Assembly (NCBI RefSeq): GCF_011682065.1
Contig: NZ_VUYU01000008.1
Span: forward strand, 284,019-348,018
Direction of reading: 5' to 3'
DNA length: 64,000 nucleotides
Origin: Massilia rubra
Lineage (GTDB): Bacteria; Pseudomonadota; Gammaproteobacteria; Burkholderiales; Burkholderiaceae_D
Of the stretch, positions 1 through 7,527 are shown piece by piece. The position numbers and the translations under genes were made by a program. Position 1 is the first letter of the stretch; each line of letters opens with the position of its first letter. The notes beneath the pieces were generated by a model. The model was given only the letters and a program-made list of their open reading frames with translations, did no database searches and was not told the origin of the DNA.

Positions 1-478
1 GCATCCACCAGATGGTGCGGTCGTCCTTGCCCAGCTCGGCCAGGCTGTCGAGCAGCATGTGTTCGGTCACGGCCATCTGGTCGTTGGCGAACATGATGGC
101 GATTTCTTCGATCACGGGCGCGGTCTGGGGCGCCACCAGTGCGTCCGGCAAGTCTTCGTCGGCCAGCAGCTCGGTGGTGGCCAGTTCCAGCATCGGCAGG
201 GTGTCGGTGGTGGCGCCATCGGCGGCCGCGGCCTTGGCCTTGCGCGGGCCGCTGCCCCAGGCCGGCTCGGGCGTGTTGAAAATATCGTTCGACATGGCCG
301 ATTCGATCGCGTCGATCTTGGCCGCGGTGGCGCGCGCGATTTCGCGCTGGCGCGCGCGGTCGGCGTCGGTGTCGGCGGCCAGGCGCGACGGTTCACCGAC
401 GCGCAGGCGCGAGTCCGGCGCATTCTTGGCGCCGGGCTGCTCAGTTTTCTTCTTGTTGAAGATGGAGAAGATACCCAC
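1..478 (-). CDS. Conserved Oxalobacteraceae protein, N-terminal part (possible STAS-family), cut by window edge
   Basis: Reads from a GTG at 478 to the window edge without a stop (159 codons), so the C-terminal part is missing. The GTG has an AGGGA Shine-Dalgarno about five bases upstream. The protein starts MGIFSIFNKKK, continues with a charged, Ala-rich, probably disordered stretch, and becomes more structured at the edge (EEIAIMFANDQ, then RTIWWM). From memory this pattern resembles a family-restricted Oxalobacteraceae protein annotated as STAS-domain containing. The STAS domain itself would lie outside the window, so function is not shown here. It is transcribed in the same direction as dksA but separated from it by a terminator and about 300 bases with no other gene. 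Confidence 0.6.
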   Translation of the reverse strand, partial: MGIFSIFNKKKTEQPGAKNAPDSRLRVGEPSRLAADTDADRARQREIARATAAKIDAIESAMSNDIFNTPEPAWGSGPRKAKAAAADGATTDTLPMLELATTELLADEDLPDALVAPQTAPVIEEIAIMFANDQMAVTEHMLLDSLAELGKDDRTIWWM

Positions 479-718
479 GTCGTTCCCTGTCTCGTTCTAC
501 GCTGCGTACTGCGCCAACCGCACCGGGCGCATCGAGCGCAGCAAGCGCCCTGGTTGATCTGACTGCGGATCTGTCTGCGGAACCAACCGCACCGTCAAGC
601 CGCACGGTAGCATGCCGGCCGGCACCACGCCACCCACCCCTCCTGTCCACTTGCCTGGACAATCCGACATAGTGTAGCCGATAGGCAAGCTTCGAGTCGG
701 ATTGGCGGGAGCGGCAAA

Positions 719-752
719 ACAAAAAAGCATGCGGGGGCGAACCCGCATGCTT
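719..752 (-). terminator. Rho-independent terminator of dksA
   Basis: Perfect 11-bp stem (725-735 with 742-752, AAGCATGCGGG type) around a 6-base loop. A run of A on the plus strand at 719-726 gives a U tract on the minus-strand transcript. It lies 26 bases after the dksA stop. The rest of 479-777 holds no gene that I can see. Confidence 0.9.
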
Positions 753-777
753 CTTCGGAGGTGGCGCGCGGCGCGGC

Positions 778-1230
778 TCAATCGCCGTACAGCTTTTGTT
801 TCAGCTCGCGGCGCTGCTGCGCTTCGAGCGAGAGCGTCGCGGTCGGGCGCGCGATCAGGCGTGGAATGCCGATCGGCTCGCCCGTCTCTTCGCACCAGCC
901 GTAGTCGCCACCGTCGATGGCGGCGATCGATTGCTGCACCTTTTTCAGCAGCTTGCGCTCGCGGTCGCGCGTGCGCAGTTCGAGCGCGTGCTCTTCTTCG
1001 ATGGTGGCGCGGTCGGCGGGATCGGGCACGAGCACGGTTTCGCGCAGGTGCTCGGTGGTCTCGCCGGCATTCTTGAGCAAGTCTTTTTCGAGCTGCTGCA
1101 AACGCGCCTTGAAAAACGCCAGCTGCGCCGGATTCATATAGTCCTTCTCACCCATGGCACGGATTTCGTCCTCGGAGATGAGATGGCCTTCTGTATTGAC
1201 GGCGGGGGTCGATTTAGTTGTTTTAGTCAT
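778..1230 (-). CDS. dksA: RNA polymerase-binding transcription factor DksA
   Basis: 150 aa. DksA binds the RNA polymerase secondary channel and, with ppGpp, redirects transcription in the stringent response. The coiled-coil tip motif DPADRA (D70, D73, A75) that acts near the active site is intact, followed by the acidic EEEHALELRTRDRERKL arm. The C-terminal globular domain keeps only one (C113) of the four zinc-finger cysteines of the E. coli protein: the first pair reads CEET and the second pair is replaced by LSLEA. This form is usual for betaproteobacterial DksA, so loss of zinc is expected rather than a defect. Monocistronic, with its own terminator downstream. Confidence 0.97.
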   Translation of the reverse strand: MTKTTKSTPAVNTEGHLISEDEIRAMGEKDYMNPAQLAFFKARLQQLEKDLLKNAGETTEHLRETVLVPDPADRATIEEEHALELRTRDRERKLLKKVQQSIAAIDGGDYGWCEETGEPIGIPRLIARPTATLSLEAQQRRELKQKLYGD

Positions 1231-1427
1231 GACTTCACTTACCTTCGATACGACGGTGGTTTCATTTTATCAGCTAACCCGGTCGCGGCACCGGTAAAGC
1301 GGCGGTGCCTGCGCCCGAAGCGCCTACCTTGACGGCTTGCTGAACTGCCGCCTTGTTCGTGTCTTTCCGCCCCGGAGGACTTTTTACTGCCGGTGCGATA
1401 AAGCGGGCATCTTAAAACCCGGATAGT

Positions 1428-2504
1428 TTATACCAAACATTGTTCCAAACCGCTGACAAAGACATCTTTCGGTAAATTTTTGCCAATAAAAACCATTTTG
1501 CTGCCACGTTCCTCGTTTTCGCCCCATTTTGCGCCCAGATCGCTGCCCATCATCTGGTGCACGCCCTGGAATACCACCTTGCGTTCGGCGCCCTGCATCA
1601 GCAGCACGCCCTTGTAACGCAGCATGCGCGGACCGAAGACATTGACCAGGCTGGCCAGGAATTCGTCGAGCTTGGCCGGATCGAAGGGACGGTCGCTCTT
1701 GAAGACGAAGGCGGCGATGTCGTCGCTGTGGTGGCCGTGGTGGTGGTCATGGTGGTCGTGCTCGTGGTTGCAGGCGTCGGTGTGCACATGCCCGTGATCG
1801 TGGTCGTGGGCTTCTTCGGCCTTGAGGAAGTCGGGGTCGATTTCCAGCTTGTCGTTCAGGTTGAAGCCGCGGATGTCGAGCACCTCGGCCAGCGGCGCGC
1901 GCCCGAAGTCGACCGTGCTGATCGGCGCGCGCCCGAAGTCGACCGTGCTGATCGGCGCGCGCGGGTTGATGCGCATCAGGCGCGCCTTGAGCGCGTCGAG
2001 CTGGGCCGTATCGACCAGGTCGGTCTTGGAGATCAGCAGCTTGTCGGCAAACCCGACCTGGCGCTGGGCTTCCTCGTAGTCGTCGAGCTGGGTCATGGCG
2101 TGGCGCGCGTCGACCACGGTCAGCACGGCATCTAACATGTAATGCACGCCCACTTCCTCGTCCATGAAGAAGGTTTGCGCCACCGGCCCCGGATTGGCGA
2201 GACCCGTCGTTTCGATGATGATGCGGTCGAAGTGCAGCTCGCCCGCCTCGCGCTTTTGCGCCAGCTTGGTCAATGCCACGATCAGGTCGCCGCGCACGGT
2301 GCAGCAGATGCAGCCGTTGTTCATCTCGACGATCTGCTCGCTGCTGTCCTGCACCAGGATTTCATTGTCGATGTTTTCCTGGCCGAACTCGTTCTCGATG
2401 ACGGCAATCTTCAGCCCGTGATCCTCTTGCAGGATGCGGTTCAGGAGCGTGGTTTTGCCGGCGCCGAGGAAGCCGGTCAGGATGGTGCTGGGTATCAAGG
2501 CCAT
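1428..2504 (-). CDS. CobW/COG0523-family GTP-binding metal chaperone
   Basis: 358 aa from ATG 2504 (MALIPSTILTGFLGAGKTT); an upstream in-frame ATG at 2582 would add 26 unlike-family residues. Visible motifs are Walker A GFLGAGKTT (11-19), the metal-binding CxCC (CICC, 65-68), switch II ETTG (98-101), the guanine-specificity element SKTD (159-162), and a very His-rich loop (about 233-260). The C-terminal CobW_C domain follows from about 262. The family delivers Zn, Co or other metals to client enzymes by GTP hydrolysis; the client here cannot be told from the sequence. A perfect 10-residue tandem duplication (183-202) sits between the GTPase domain and the His loop. It lies downstream of xerC on the same strand, about 140 bases away, and may be co-transcribed. 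Confidence 0.92.
   Translation of the reverse strand: MALIPSTILTGFLGAGKTTLLNRILQEDHGLKIAVIENEFGQENIDNEILVQDSSEQIVEMNNGCICCTVRGDLIVALTKLAQKREAGELHFDRIIIETTGLANPGPVAQTFFMDEEVGVHYMLDAVLTVVDARHAMTQLDDYEEAQRQVGFADKLLISKTDLVDTAQLDALKARLMRINPRAPISTVDFGRAPISTVDFGRAPLAEVLDIRGFNLNDKLEIDPDFLKAEEAHDHDHGHVHTDACNHEHDHHDHHHGHHSDDIAAFVFKSDRPFDPAKLDEFLASLVNVFGPRMLRYKGVLLMQGAERKVVFQGVHQMMGSDLGAKWGENEERGSKMVFIGKNLPKDVFVSGLEQCLV
1893..1962. repeat. 30-bp in-frame tandem repeat inside the CobW-family gene
   Basis: Two perfect 30-bp copies (1893-1922 and 1923-1952) plus a 10-base partial third copy. It encodes RAPISTVDFG twice, followed by RAPLAEV. The period is a multiple of three, so the frame is kept. It looks like a recent slippage or duplication event. 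Confidence 0.95.
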
Positions 2505-2643
2505 GTTGTCGTCAATCAGTGTGCCGCCCGGGAGCGGGCGAATAATCGAGCGATTATGCCGGATTTCGCCATTTGCTTCCAACTACCGCCAGATCGCTTG
2601 ACGCGGATCATGCCGCAAACGCGTATCCGGCCCTGTTGCAAGC

Positions 2644-3594
2644 CTATTTCGCCTTGGCGCGCGGATGGGCCTGGTCGTACACGGCGGCCAGGTGCTGGAA
2701 GTCGAGCGCGGTGTAGACCTGGGTCGAGGTGATGCTGGCGTGGCCGAGCATGTCTTGCACGGCGCGCAGGTCGCCCGACGATTGCAGCACATGCGAGGCG
2801 AACGAGTGGCGCAGCATGTGCGGATGCACGTGCACCGGGGTGCCGGCGTCGATCGCGTGCTGTTTCAGGCGCAGCTGCACCACGCGCGGCGACACGCGCG
2901 TGCCGCGCTCGGACAGGAACAGGGCGCCGCTGCCATCGGCCGGCGGCGGGCGCACCGCCAGCCAGGCCGCCAGTGCGGTGCGCGCGTGGCTGCCCACCGG
3001 CACCGTGCGCATCTTGTTGCCCTTGCCGGTGACCAGCACGTCGCCCGAGGCCAGGTCGATCCAGCCGAGCGAGGCGGCCTGGCCCTCGCCGCCCTTGGTA
3101 TAGGTCACGTCGAGCCCGGCCAGCTCGGCCACCCGCAAGCCGCTCGAATACAGCAGCTCGAACATGGCGCGGTTGCACAGCTCGGCGCTGGTCGGGCTGC
3201 GGCCGGGCGGCGCGCTTGACACCAGCTGCACGGCGTCGTCCACCGCCAGCGCTTTCGGCAACGGGGCCGGGCGCTTGGGGGCGCGCACGCCGTCGGTGGG
3301 GTTGGCGGCCAGGGTGATGTGCTCCGACAGCCAGCCGAAAAAGCCACGCCAGCTCGACAGCTTGCGGGCGATCGAGCGCGGTCCCAGTTGCTGGCTGTGC
3401 AAAATCGAGGTCAGGCGCCGGATGTCGGCCTGGCGCACCTGCTGCCAGGGCATGCCCTTGGCCAGCGTATGCAACTGGTGCAGGTCGCGCCGGTAGGCGT
3501 CGATGGTGTGCGGCGAGAGCTGGCGCTGCGTGGCCAGCTGCTCGAGGTAGCGCCCGACCCAGTCGGTGGCTTCTAGCGCGACCGGATGATCCAT
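2644..3594 (-). CDS. xerC: Site-specific tyrosine recombinase XerC
   Basis: 316 aa. With XerD it resolves chromosome dimers at dif during division. The N-terminal SAM-like core-binding domain spans about 10-100 and the catalytic domain about 115-310. Catalytic residues visible are R154 (SSGLR), K191 (GKGNK), H259 and R262 (HPHMLRHSFASH), H285 (LGHASI) and nucleophile Y294 (TQVYT). A low-conservation insert (TYTKGGEGQAASLG) lies between R154 and the beta hairpin. The start ATG is one base from the DUF484 stop (TGACATG), so the two genes are translationally coupled, as in the common dapF-DUF484-xerC arrangement. Confidence 0.96.
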   Translation of the reverse strand: MDHPVALEATDWVGRYLEQLATQRQLSPHTIDAYRRDLHQLHTLAKGMPWQQVRQADIRRLTSILHSQQLGPRSIARKLSSWRGFFGWLSEHITLAANPTDGVRAPKRPAPLPKALAVDDAVQLVSSAPPGRSPTSAELCNRAMFELLYSSGLRVAELAGLDVTYTKGGEGQAASLGWIDLASGDVLVTGKGNKMRTVPVGSHARTALAAWLAVRPPPADGSGALFLSERGTRVSPRVVQLRLKQHAIDAGTPVHVHPHMLRHSFASHVLQSSGDLRAVQDMLGHASITSTQVYTALDFQHLAAVYDQAHPRAKAK

Positions 3595-3595
3595 G

Positions 3596-4258
3596 TCAGG
3601 CCCGCAAGGCCGCCAGCGCGGCGCTGGCGGTTTCGCCGATGTGCACCAGGAAATCGGTGCCCATGCTGGCGGTAAAGCGTTCCGGATCGGGCGAGCCGAG
3701 GATCAGCAGGCCGAAGGCGCTGCCGTTGCTGCGCAGCGGCAAAATGACGGTCGACTGCACCGCGCCCGCGTCGGCCAGCCAGCGCACCGCTTCGAAATCG
3801 TGGTTGCTGCCGCAGTAGGGCGCCAGCAGGCTGTTGGCGAACAGGCGCGCATCTTCCGACACGCCGTTGACGTACCAGTTGCCGGCGTGCGCCGGCGCCA
3901 GGTTCCACAGGCGCAGGGTGGCCTGGGGCACGCCGAAATGGGTGGCCAGGCCATCGACCAGGGCGCGCGGCATGTCGCCGTCGTGGCGCGTCTTGAGCAG
4001 GGTCTGGGTCCAGCCGTGGAACTTGTTGGCGATGGCGGCGTTCGCTTCGGCCAGGCGGACCAGGTCCGACATGCGCAGTTCGAGCGCCTTGTATTTGTCG
4101 CGCATCACTTCCATCTGGCGCTCCTGGAGCGAGACGGCCTTGCCGGTCAGCGGGCTGGACAGCTTGACCTCGCCCAGCAGATTGGCGTGTTCCTGGAAAA
4201 AAGTCGGATGGTCGGCCAGGTAGTCGGCGACGGCGGTGGAGTCCAGAGTGGCGGTCAT
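3596..4258 (-). CDS. DUF484 family protein
   Basis: 220 aa. DUF484 proteins have an N-terminal helical segment (VADYLADHPTFFQEHANLL) and a GAF-like C-terminal domain (about 75-215), both visible here. The biochemical role is unknown; the family is almost always encoded immediately before xerC, which holds here with a one-base gap. In many Proteobacteria dapF directly precedes it; here dapF lies at 9211-10083 with two porin genes and a Sel1 gene between. It is preceded by an inverted repeat (4281-4325) that may be part of its promoter region. Confidence 0.9.
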   Translation of the reverse strand: MTATLDSTAVADYLADHPTFFQEHANLLGEVKLSSPLTGKAVSLQERQMEVMRDKYKALELRMSDLVRLAEANAAIANKFHGWTQTLLKTRHDGDMPRALVDGLATHFGVPQATLRLWNLAPAHAGNWYVNGVSEDARLFANSLLAPYCGSNHDFEAVRWLADAGAVQSTVILPLRSNGSAFGLLILGSPDPERFTASMGTDFLVHIGETASAALAALRA

Positions 4259-4280
4259 TGAAAGTCTTTACGTGAAGTCT

Positions 4281-4325
4281 TAAGTAAGTGCGCATAAATT
4301 CTTGTAATTTCTGCACACTTACTTA
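4281..4325. promoter_or_regulatory. Inverted repeat upstream of the DUF484-xerC operon
   Basis: TAAGTAAGTG (4281-4290) and its perfect complement CACTTACTTA (4316-4325) flank a 25-base AT-rich spacer, 23 to 67 bases before the DUF484 start. No T tract follows it in the direction of the operon. Spacing of about three helical turns would suit a dimeric regulator or a looped leader. Function is inferred from position only. Confidence 0.4.
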
Positions 4326-4393
4326 GTGCGGGGAATCGTGTTGCATGCGAAAAAACGTCCCGCAATTCTAACCGACAGCTTGCGCTCACACGC

Positions 4394-4420
4394 AAAAAGA
4401 CGCCCGAAGGCGTCTTTTTT
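4394..4420 (-). terminator. Rho-independent terminator of the first porin gene
   Basis: GACGCC/GGCGTC stem with tetraloop CGAA, extended by A/T pairs on both sides, so it can act in both directions. On the minus strand it lies 28 bases after the stop of the porin at 4448-5731 and ends in a U-rich tract. Confidence 0.85.
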
Positions 4421-4447
4421 GCAGTGCGGGATGGTCGCGCGCCGTGC

Positions 4448-5731
4448 TTAGAAGCGGTGACGCACGCCGACCTGGATGGCGTGGCTGTCTTCGCCAGCGA
4501 CTTTGGTGAAGCCGCCCGGCGAACCGGCCGCGCCCGGCGTGTACTGGCCGTCGTTCTGGTTCTTGATATGCGACAGCACGGTGTAGACATCGGTGCGGGC
4601 CGAGAGGTTGTAGTCGTAACCGACCGCCACCAGGGTCGCATCGCTGTTCGACACGGTGCGGTCGTTCTGGCGCGCCGCCGAGGCCATCAGGCGGCCCTGG
4701 CCCATGCGGTAGTGCAGGCCGAACTGGTAGCTGCTGGCATCGACCTGGCTGTTGCGGGTGATGTTGGTGGTGTAGATACTGGTCAGGGCAGCCACGTTGG
4801 CAGCCGGCACGCCGGCGGCGCGCAGGCCCGGCGCGACCTGGCCGTTGAACACGGCGAGGTAATCGGCCAGCAGGGCCGAATTGCGGTTGACCTGGTCGTG
4901 GTAGCCGGCGAAGAACTTGAAGTCGCCGACCTTGACCGAACCGCCCACGGTGGTGGTGGTCAGGCTCTTGCGGCCTTGCAGGTCTTCACCCTGGTTGTGG
5001 CCGACGCCGATGTCGAAAATGCTGGTCTTGTAGGTGATCGCGCCGCCCATGAACTTGTTGTAGCGGCCCAGGTAGCCGGAGTTCTTGGTGCCGTACATGA
5101 GCGAGCCGCCGAAGCCGGACGGGGTGGCGATGCGGTACTGGATCGATTTCTGCGAGCGGATGTCCGCGCCCAGCGCGGTAAAGCCGGCGGTGCCGCCGGT
5201 GATGCCGCCCCAGGTGCCGCCGGTGCCGGTTTCGAACGCGTCAGCCGCGGCGAACACTTCGTAGCCGGGGGTGTACATGCGCCCGACCAGGATGGCGCCG
5301 AACGGCGTGACCACACCCACCATGGCGGTGCGATCGAACAGGGCTTTCTCGGCGTTGACGGCGATCGCTGGCTGCAGGCCGGCGCGCAGGGTCGCCAGGG
5401 TCGGCGCCAGGGCCGGGGTCTTGAAGGCATCCATGCCCTTGGTCAGGTAAAAGCCTTGATTCGCGTTCACCAGGCCGGGGCTCTGGGTGCCGGTGTCGAG
5501 TTCGACGCGCGCTTCCAGATTGAAGATGGCCTTGTAACCACCGCCGATGTCTTCGGTACCTTTGAGACCGATGCGCGAACCGTCCGCGATACCACTGACG
5601 AGTTTGGCCGATTCACCTTTGGTTTTCATGAAACCAGCATCGGCAATACCGTAAATGGTCACACTGGACTGGGCCAGGACCGGGGCTGCGAAACAGGTAG
5701 CGATTACACCAGCGATTAATTTTGTTTTCAT
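4448..5731 (-). CDS. Gram-negative porin (OmpC-like, Burkholderiales type)
   Basis: 427 aa. Sec signal peptide MKTKLIAGVIATCFAAPVLA, then mature QSSVTIYGIADAG, the standard first strand of Burkholderiales trimeric general porins. Further hallmarks are SRIGLKGTEDIGGGYKAIFNLE near 52-73 and terminal Phe in VRHRF, the outer-membrane insertion signal. It forms passive diffusion channels for small solutes. It is longer than the neighbouring paralogue (353 aa), with extra loop sequence around 100-170. Monocistronic: own terminator downstream and a 270-base gap to the next porin, which is on the same strand. Confidence 0.93.
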   Translation of the reverse strand: MKTKLIAGVIATCFAAPVLAQSSVTIYGIADAGFMKTKGESAKLVSGIADGSRIGLKGTEDIGGGYKAIFNLEARVELDTGTQSPGLVNANQGFYLTKGMDAFKTPALAPTLATLRAGLQPAIAVNAEKALFDRTAMVGVVTPFGAILVGRMYTPGYEVFAAADAFETGTGGTWGGITGGTAGFTALGADIRSQKSIQYRIATPSGFGGSLMYGTKNSGYLGRYNKFMGGAITYKTSIFDIGVGHNQGEDLQGRKSLTTTTVGGSVKVGDFKFFAGYHDQVNRNSALLADYLAVFNGQVAPGLRAAGVPAANVAALTSIYTTNITRNSQVDASSYQFGLHYRMGQGRLMASAARQNDRTVSNSDATLVAVGYDYNLSARTDVYTVLSHIKNQNDGQYTPGAAGSPGGFTKVAGEDSHAIQVGVRHRF

Positions 5732-5923
5732 TGTGTCTCCAGGAGATTATTTTATATAAAAACGAACGTGCGTACTAATTCGTTTTGACCAATATGCCAT
5801 CGTTTTTTAGCCTTGTACAGAAAGCCGATCGCGCACGCAAGTGCTGGTTGCGAAAAAGACACAGACGAAGCAAAAACGTCAATACCGTCTTATCTGAAAC
5901 ACCACAGCCTGCGCCGTCAAAGG

Positions 5924-5957
5924 CAAAGGGCAGCGATGTTGCCATCGCCGCCCTTTG
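5924..5957 (-). terminator. Terminator of the second porin gene
   Basis: 15-bp stem (5924-5938 with 5943-5957) around a 4-base loop. The single mismatch becomes a G-U pair in the minus-strand transcript, followed by a U-containing tract. It lies 47 bases after the stop of the porin at 6004-7065. Confidence 0.7.
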
Positions 5958-6003
5958 TTTTATCCGACCGACTTATGTTGCATACGATTTATATCGCACT
6001 GCA

Positions 6004-7065
6004 TCAAAAAGCGTGATTCACGCCCAATGCATAGATATTCATGCTCGATGGAATGGTCGGGCCTTTCTTGTTAGAAGCATCAGCATACACATAGGTGCGT
6101 GGCGACAGGCTGTATTCGTAGCCGATCGACATTTGCTTGGTCTTTTGCATGCCCTGGTTCAAAGCGCCCTGGTTCTTCTGGCCATAACCGGCCAGGATTT
6201 TGCCCTGGCCCATTTTGTAATTGGCGCCAACCACCCACGAACGCGCTTCTTCGCTGTTAAACAAGGTATGGCCGCGGTCTTGCTGCACGCGCGTGGCCAT
6301 CAGTTTCAGTTCCGGCGTGGCCATCACATAGCCGGCGATCGAGAGCAGGCGCGATTCGACCGCGTTGCGTTCGGCGGCCAGCATCAGCGAACCGGCCGCG
6401 CCGGTATACGTGGCCGAGACCGAGTAAGGATTGGCCGACGCTTCCGAGCCAGCACGGTATTGCGGGTTGGCCAGGCTGCCGCGGCCGACGATGGCTGCCG
6501 AACCCGTGCTCGCTTCCTTGGTGCCGACCGTGGCATTGATCTGGAAGCCGTTGTACACGTTCGAGTTGTAGAACAGGGCGTTGTTGAAGCGGTTGGTCGA
6601 ATTGCCCACCGAGCCGAGCGGGTCCGAGGTGTAGCCAGCGACCATCAGGTCGGTCTGGAAACCGGCCGGGCTCGGCACACCGTGGAACGGCTCGAACTGG
6701 GTGCTGCTTTCCTGGAAGGCGGTCAGGCCGCGTCCCAGGCGCACCATGCCGAAGGCGCCTTGCAGGCCGACCCGGCTCTGGCCCTGGAACAGCGGACGCT
6801 GGACGCCGTTGGCGCCCTGCTCGATGGTGCCCGAGTCCGGTTCATAGCGAATTTCGAGCTGGAACAAGGCTTTCAGGCCGCTGCCGATGTCTTCCACGCC
6901 TTTGAAACCGAGGGTGTTATTCGCGCGCTTGCCGATGGCCAGCGATTGGTCAGTACGTTTGATCATGCCGGCATCAACGGTGCCGTAGATGACCACAGAA
7001 GATTGTGCTTGTGCAAAGCCGGCGCTTGCGCCCAGAATTGCCAGAGCGACCAGTGATTTTTTCAT
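6004..7065 (-). CDS. Gram-negative porin (OmpC-like), second paralogue
   Basis: 353 aa from ATG 7065, which has an AGGGA Shine-Dalgarno and opens directly into the signal peptide MKKSLVALAILGASAGFAQA; an ATG 22 codons upstream is rejected because it would put a charged stretch ahead of the signal. The mature protein begins QSSVVIYGTVDAG. Strand motifs NTLGFKGVEDIGSGLKALFQ and RVGLQGAFGMVRLGR are typical, and it ends in GVNHAF (terminal Phe). Outer-membrane general porin. It is divergent from the Sel1 gene across a 460-base gap. Confidence 0.93.
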   Translation of the reverse strand: MKKSLVALAILGASAGFAQAQSSVVIYGTVDAGMIKRTDQSLAIGKRANNTLGFKGVEDIGSGLKALFQLEIRYEPDSGTIEQGANGVQRPLFQGQSRVGLQGAFGMVRLGRGLTAFQESSTQFEPFHGVPSPAGFQTDLMVAGYTSDPLGSVGNSTNRFNNALFYNSNVYNGFQINATVGTKEASTGSAAIVGRGSLANPQYRAGSEASANPYSVSATYTGAAGSLMLAAERNAVESRLLSIAGYVMATPELKLMATRVQQDRGHTLFNSEEARSWVVGANYKMGQGKILAGYGQKNQGALNQGMQKTKQMSIGYEYSLSPRTYVYADASNKKGPTIPSSMNIYALGVNHAF

Positions 7066-7277
7066 GTACACGTCCCTAAAAGTGAAACAGTCGAATCCGC
7101 AAGTGCCTTGAGTTTTCAATCTACTGAACACCCGGATTAAGAAACCTTATTGCTTGGCCAAGTCCAGCGTGGCTGTCCTGGTCGATTATGAGGGGTAGAA
7201 TTGGTTGAAAGCCAATCATTCCGGCAGTGTTGTTGTATTTATGAAACGGCAGTGCGTATTGATACAGGCAAGACACT

Positions 7278-7306
7278 CCTCATTTTTATGAAATCGTTTC
7301 ATGAGG
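7278..7306. promoter_or_regulatory. Palindrome in the porin/Sel1 divergent region (operator candidate)
   Basis: ATGAAATCGTTTCAT (7288-7302) is a perfect inverted repeat around a central C with flanking arms CCTCAT (7278-7283) and ATGAGG (7301-7306). The TGAAA-CG-TTTCA look recalls LacI/GalR-type operators. It lies 220 bases upstream of the porin start and 222 bases before the Sel1 start. The remaining 7066-7527 sequence shows no convincing gene. Confidence 0.35.
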
Positions 7307-7527
7307 TATCCCGGATATTCTTACTAACAAGCTTTGTGCGAAATCAAGGAAGTCGCCATCAGCGGCCATCGCGCCGCGCGCCTGACGTAGACTTTAAAAC
7401 GTCGGCTGCACCCGCATCAGCCAGGCAACTGTTGTATATTGGCAACTCGACCGGCACCATGCGGCGTAGCAGGCTCAAGGAAGTAATCTCCTCCCGGGGC
7501 TTCTCCAACAAGGTGATGGCAACAATC

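Noticed and set aside
778..1230. DksA inactivated by loss of zinc cysteines
   Set aside because: The one-cysteine C-terminus is normal for betaproteobacterial DksA and the coiled-coil tip is intact.
5785..7056. Long plus-strand frame opposite the second porin
   Set aside because: Antisense to a porin with signal peptide and terminal Phe; no recognisable features.
7201..7527. N-terminal extension of the Sel1 protein
   Set aside because: The frame is open, but the encoded sequence is Cys/Ser/Arg-rich, lacks repeats and has no ribosome-binding site.
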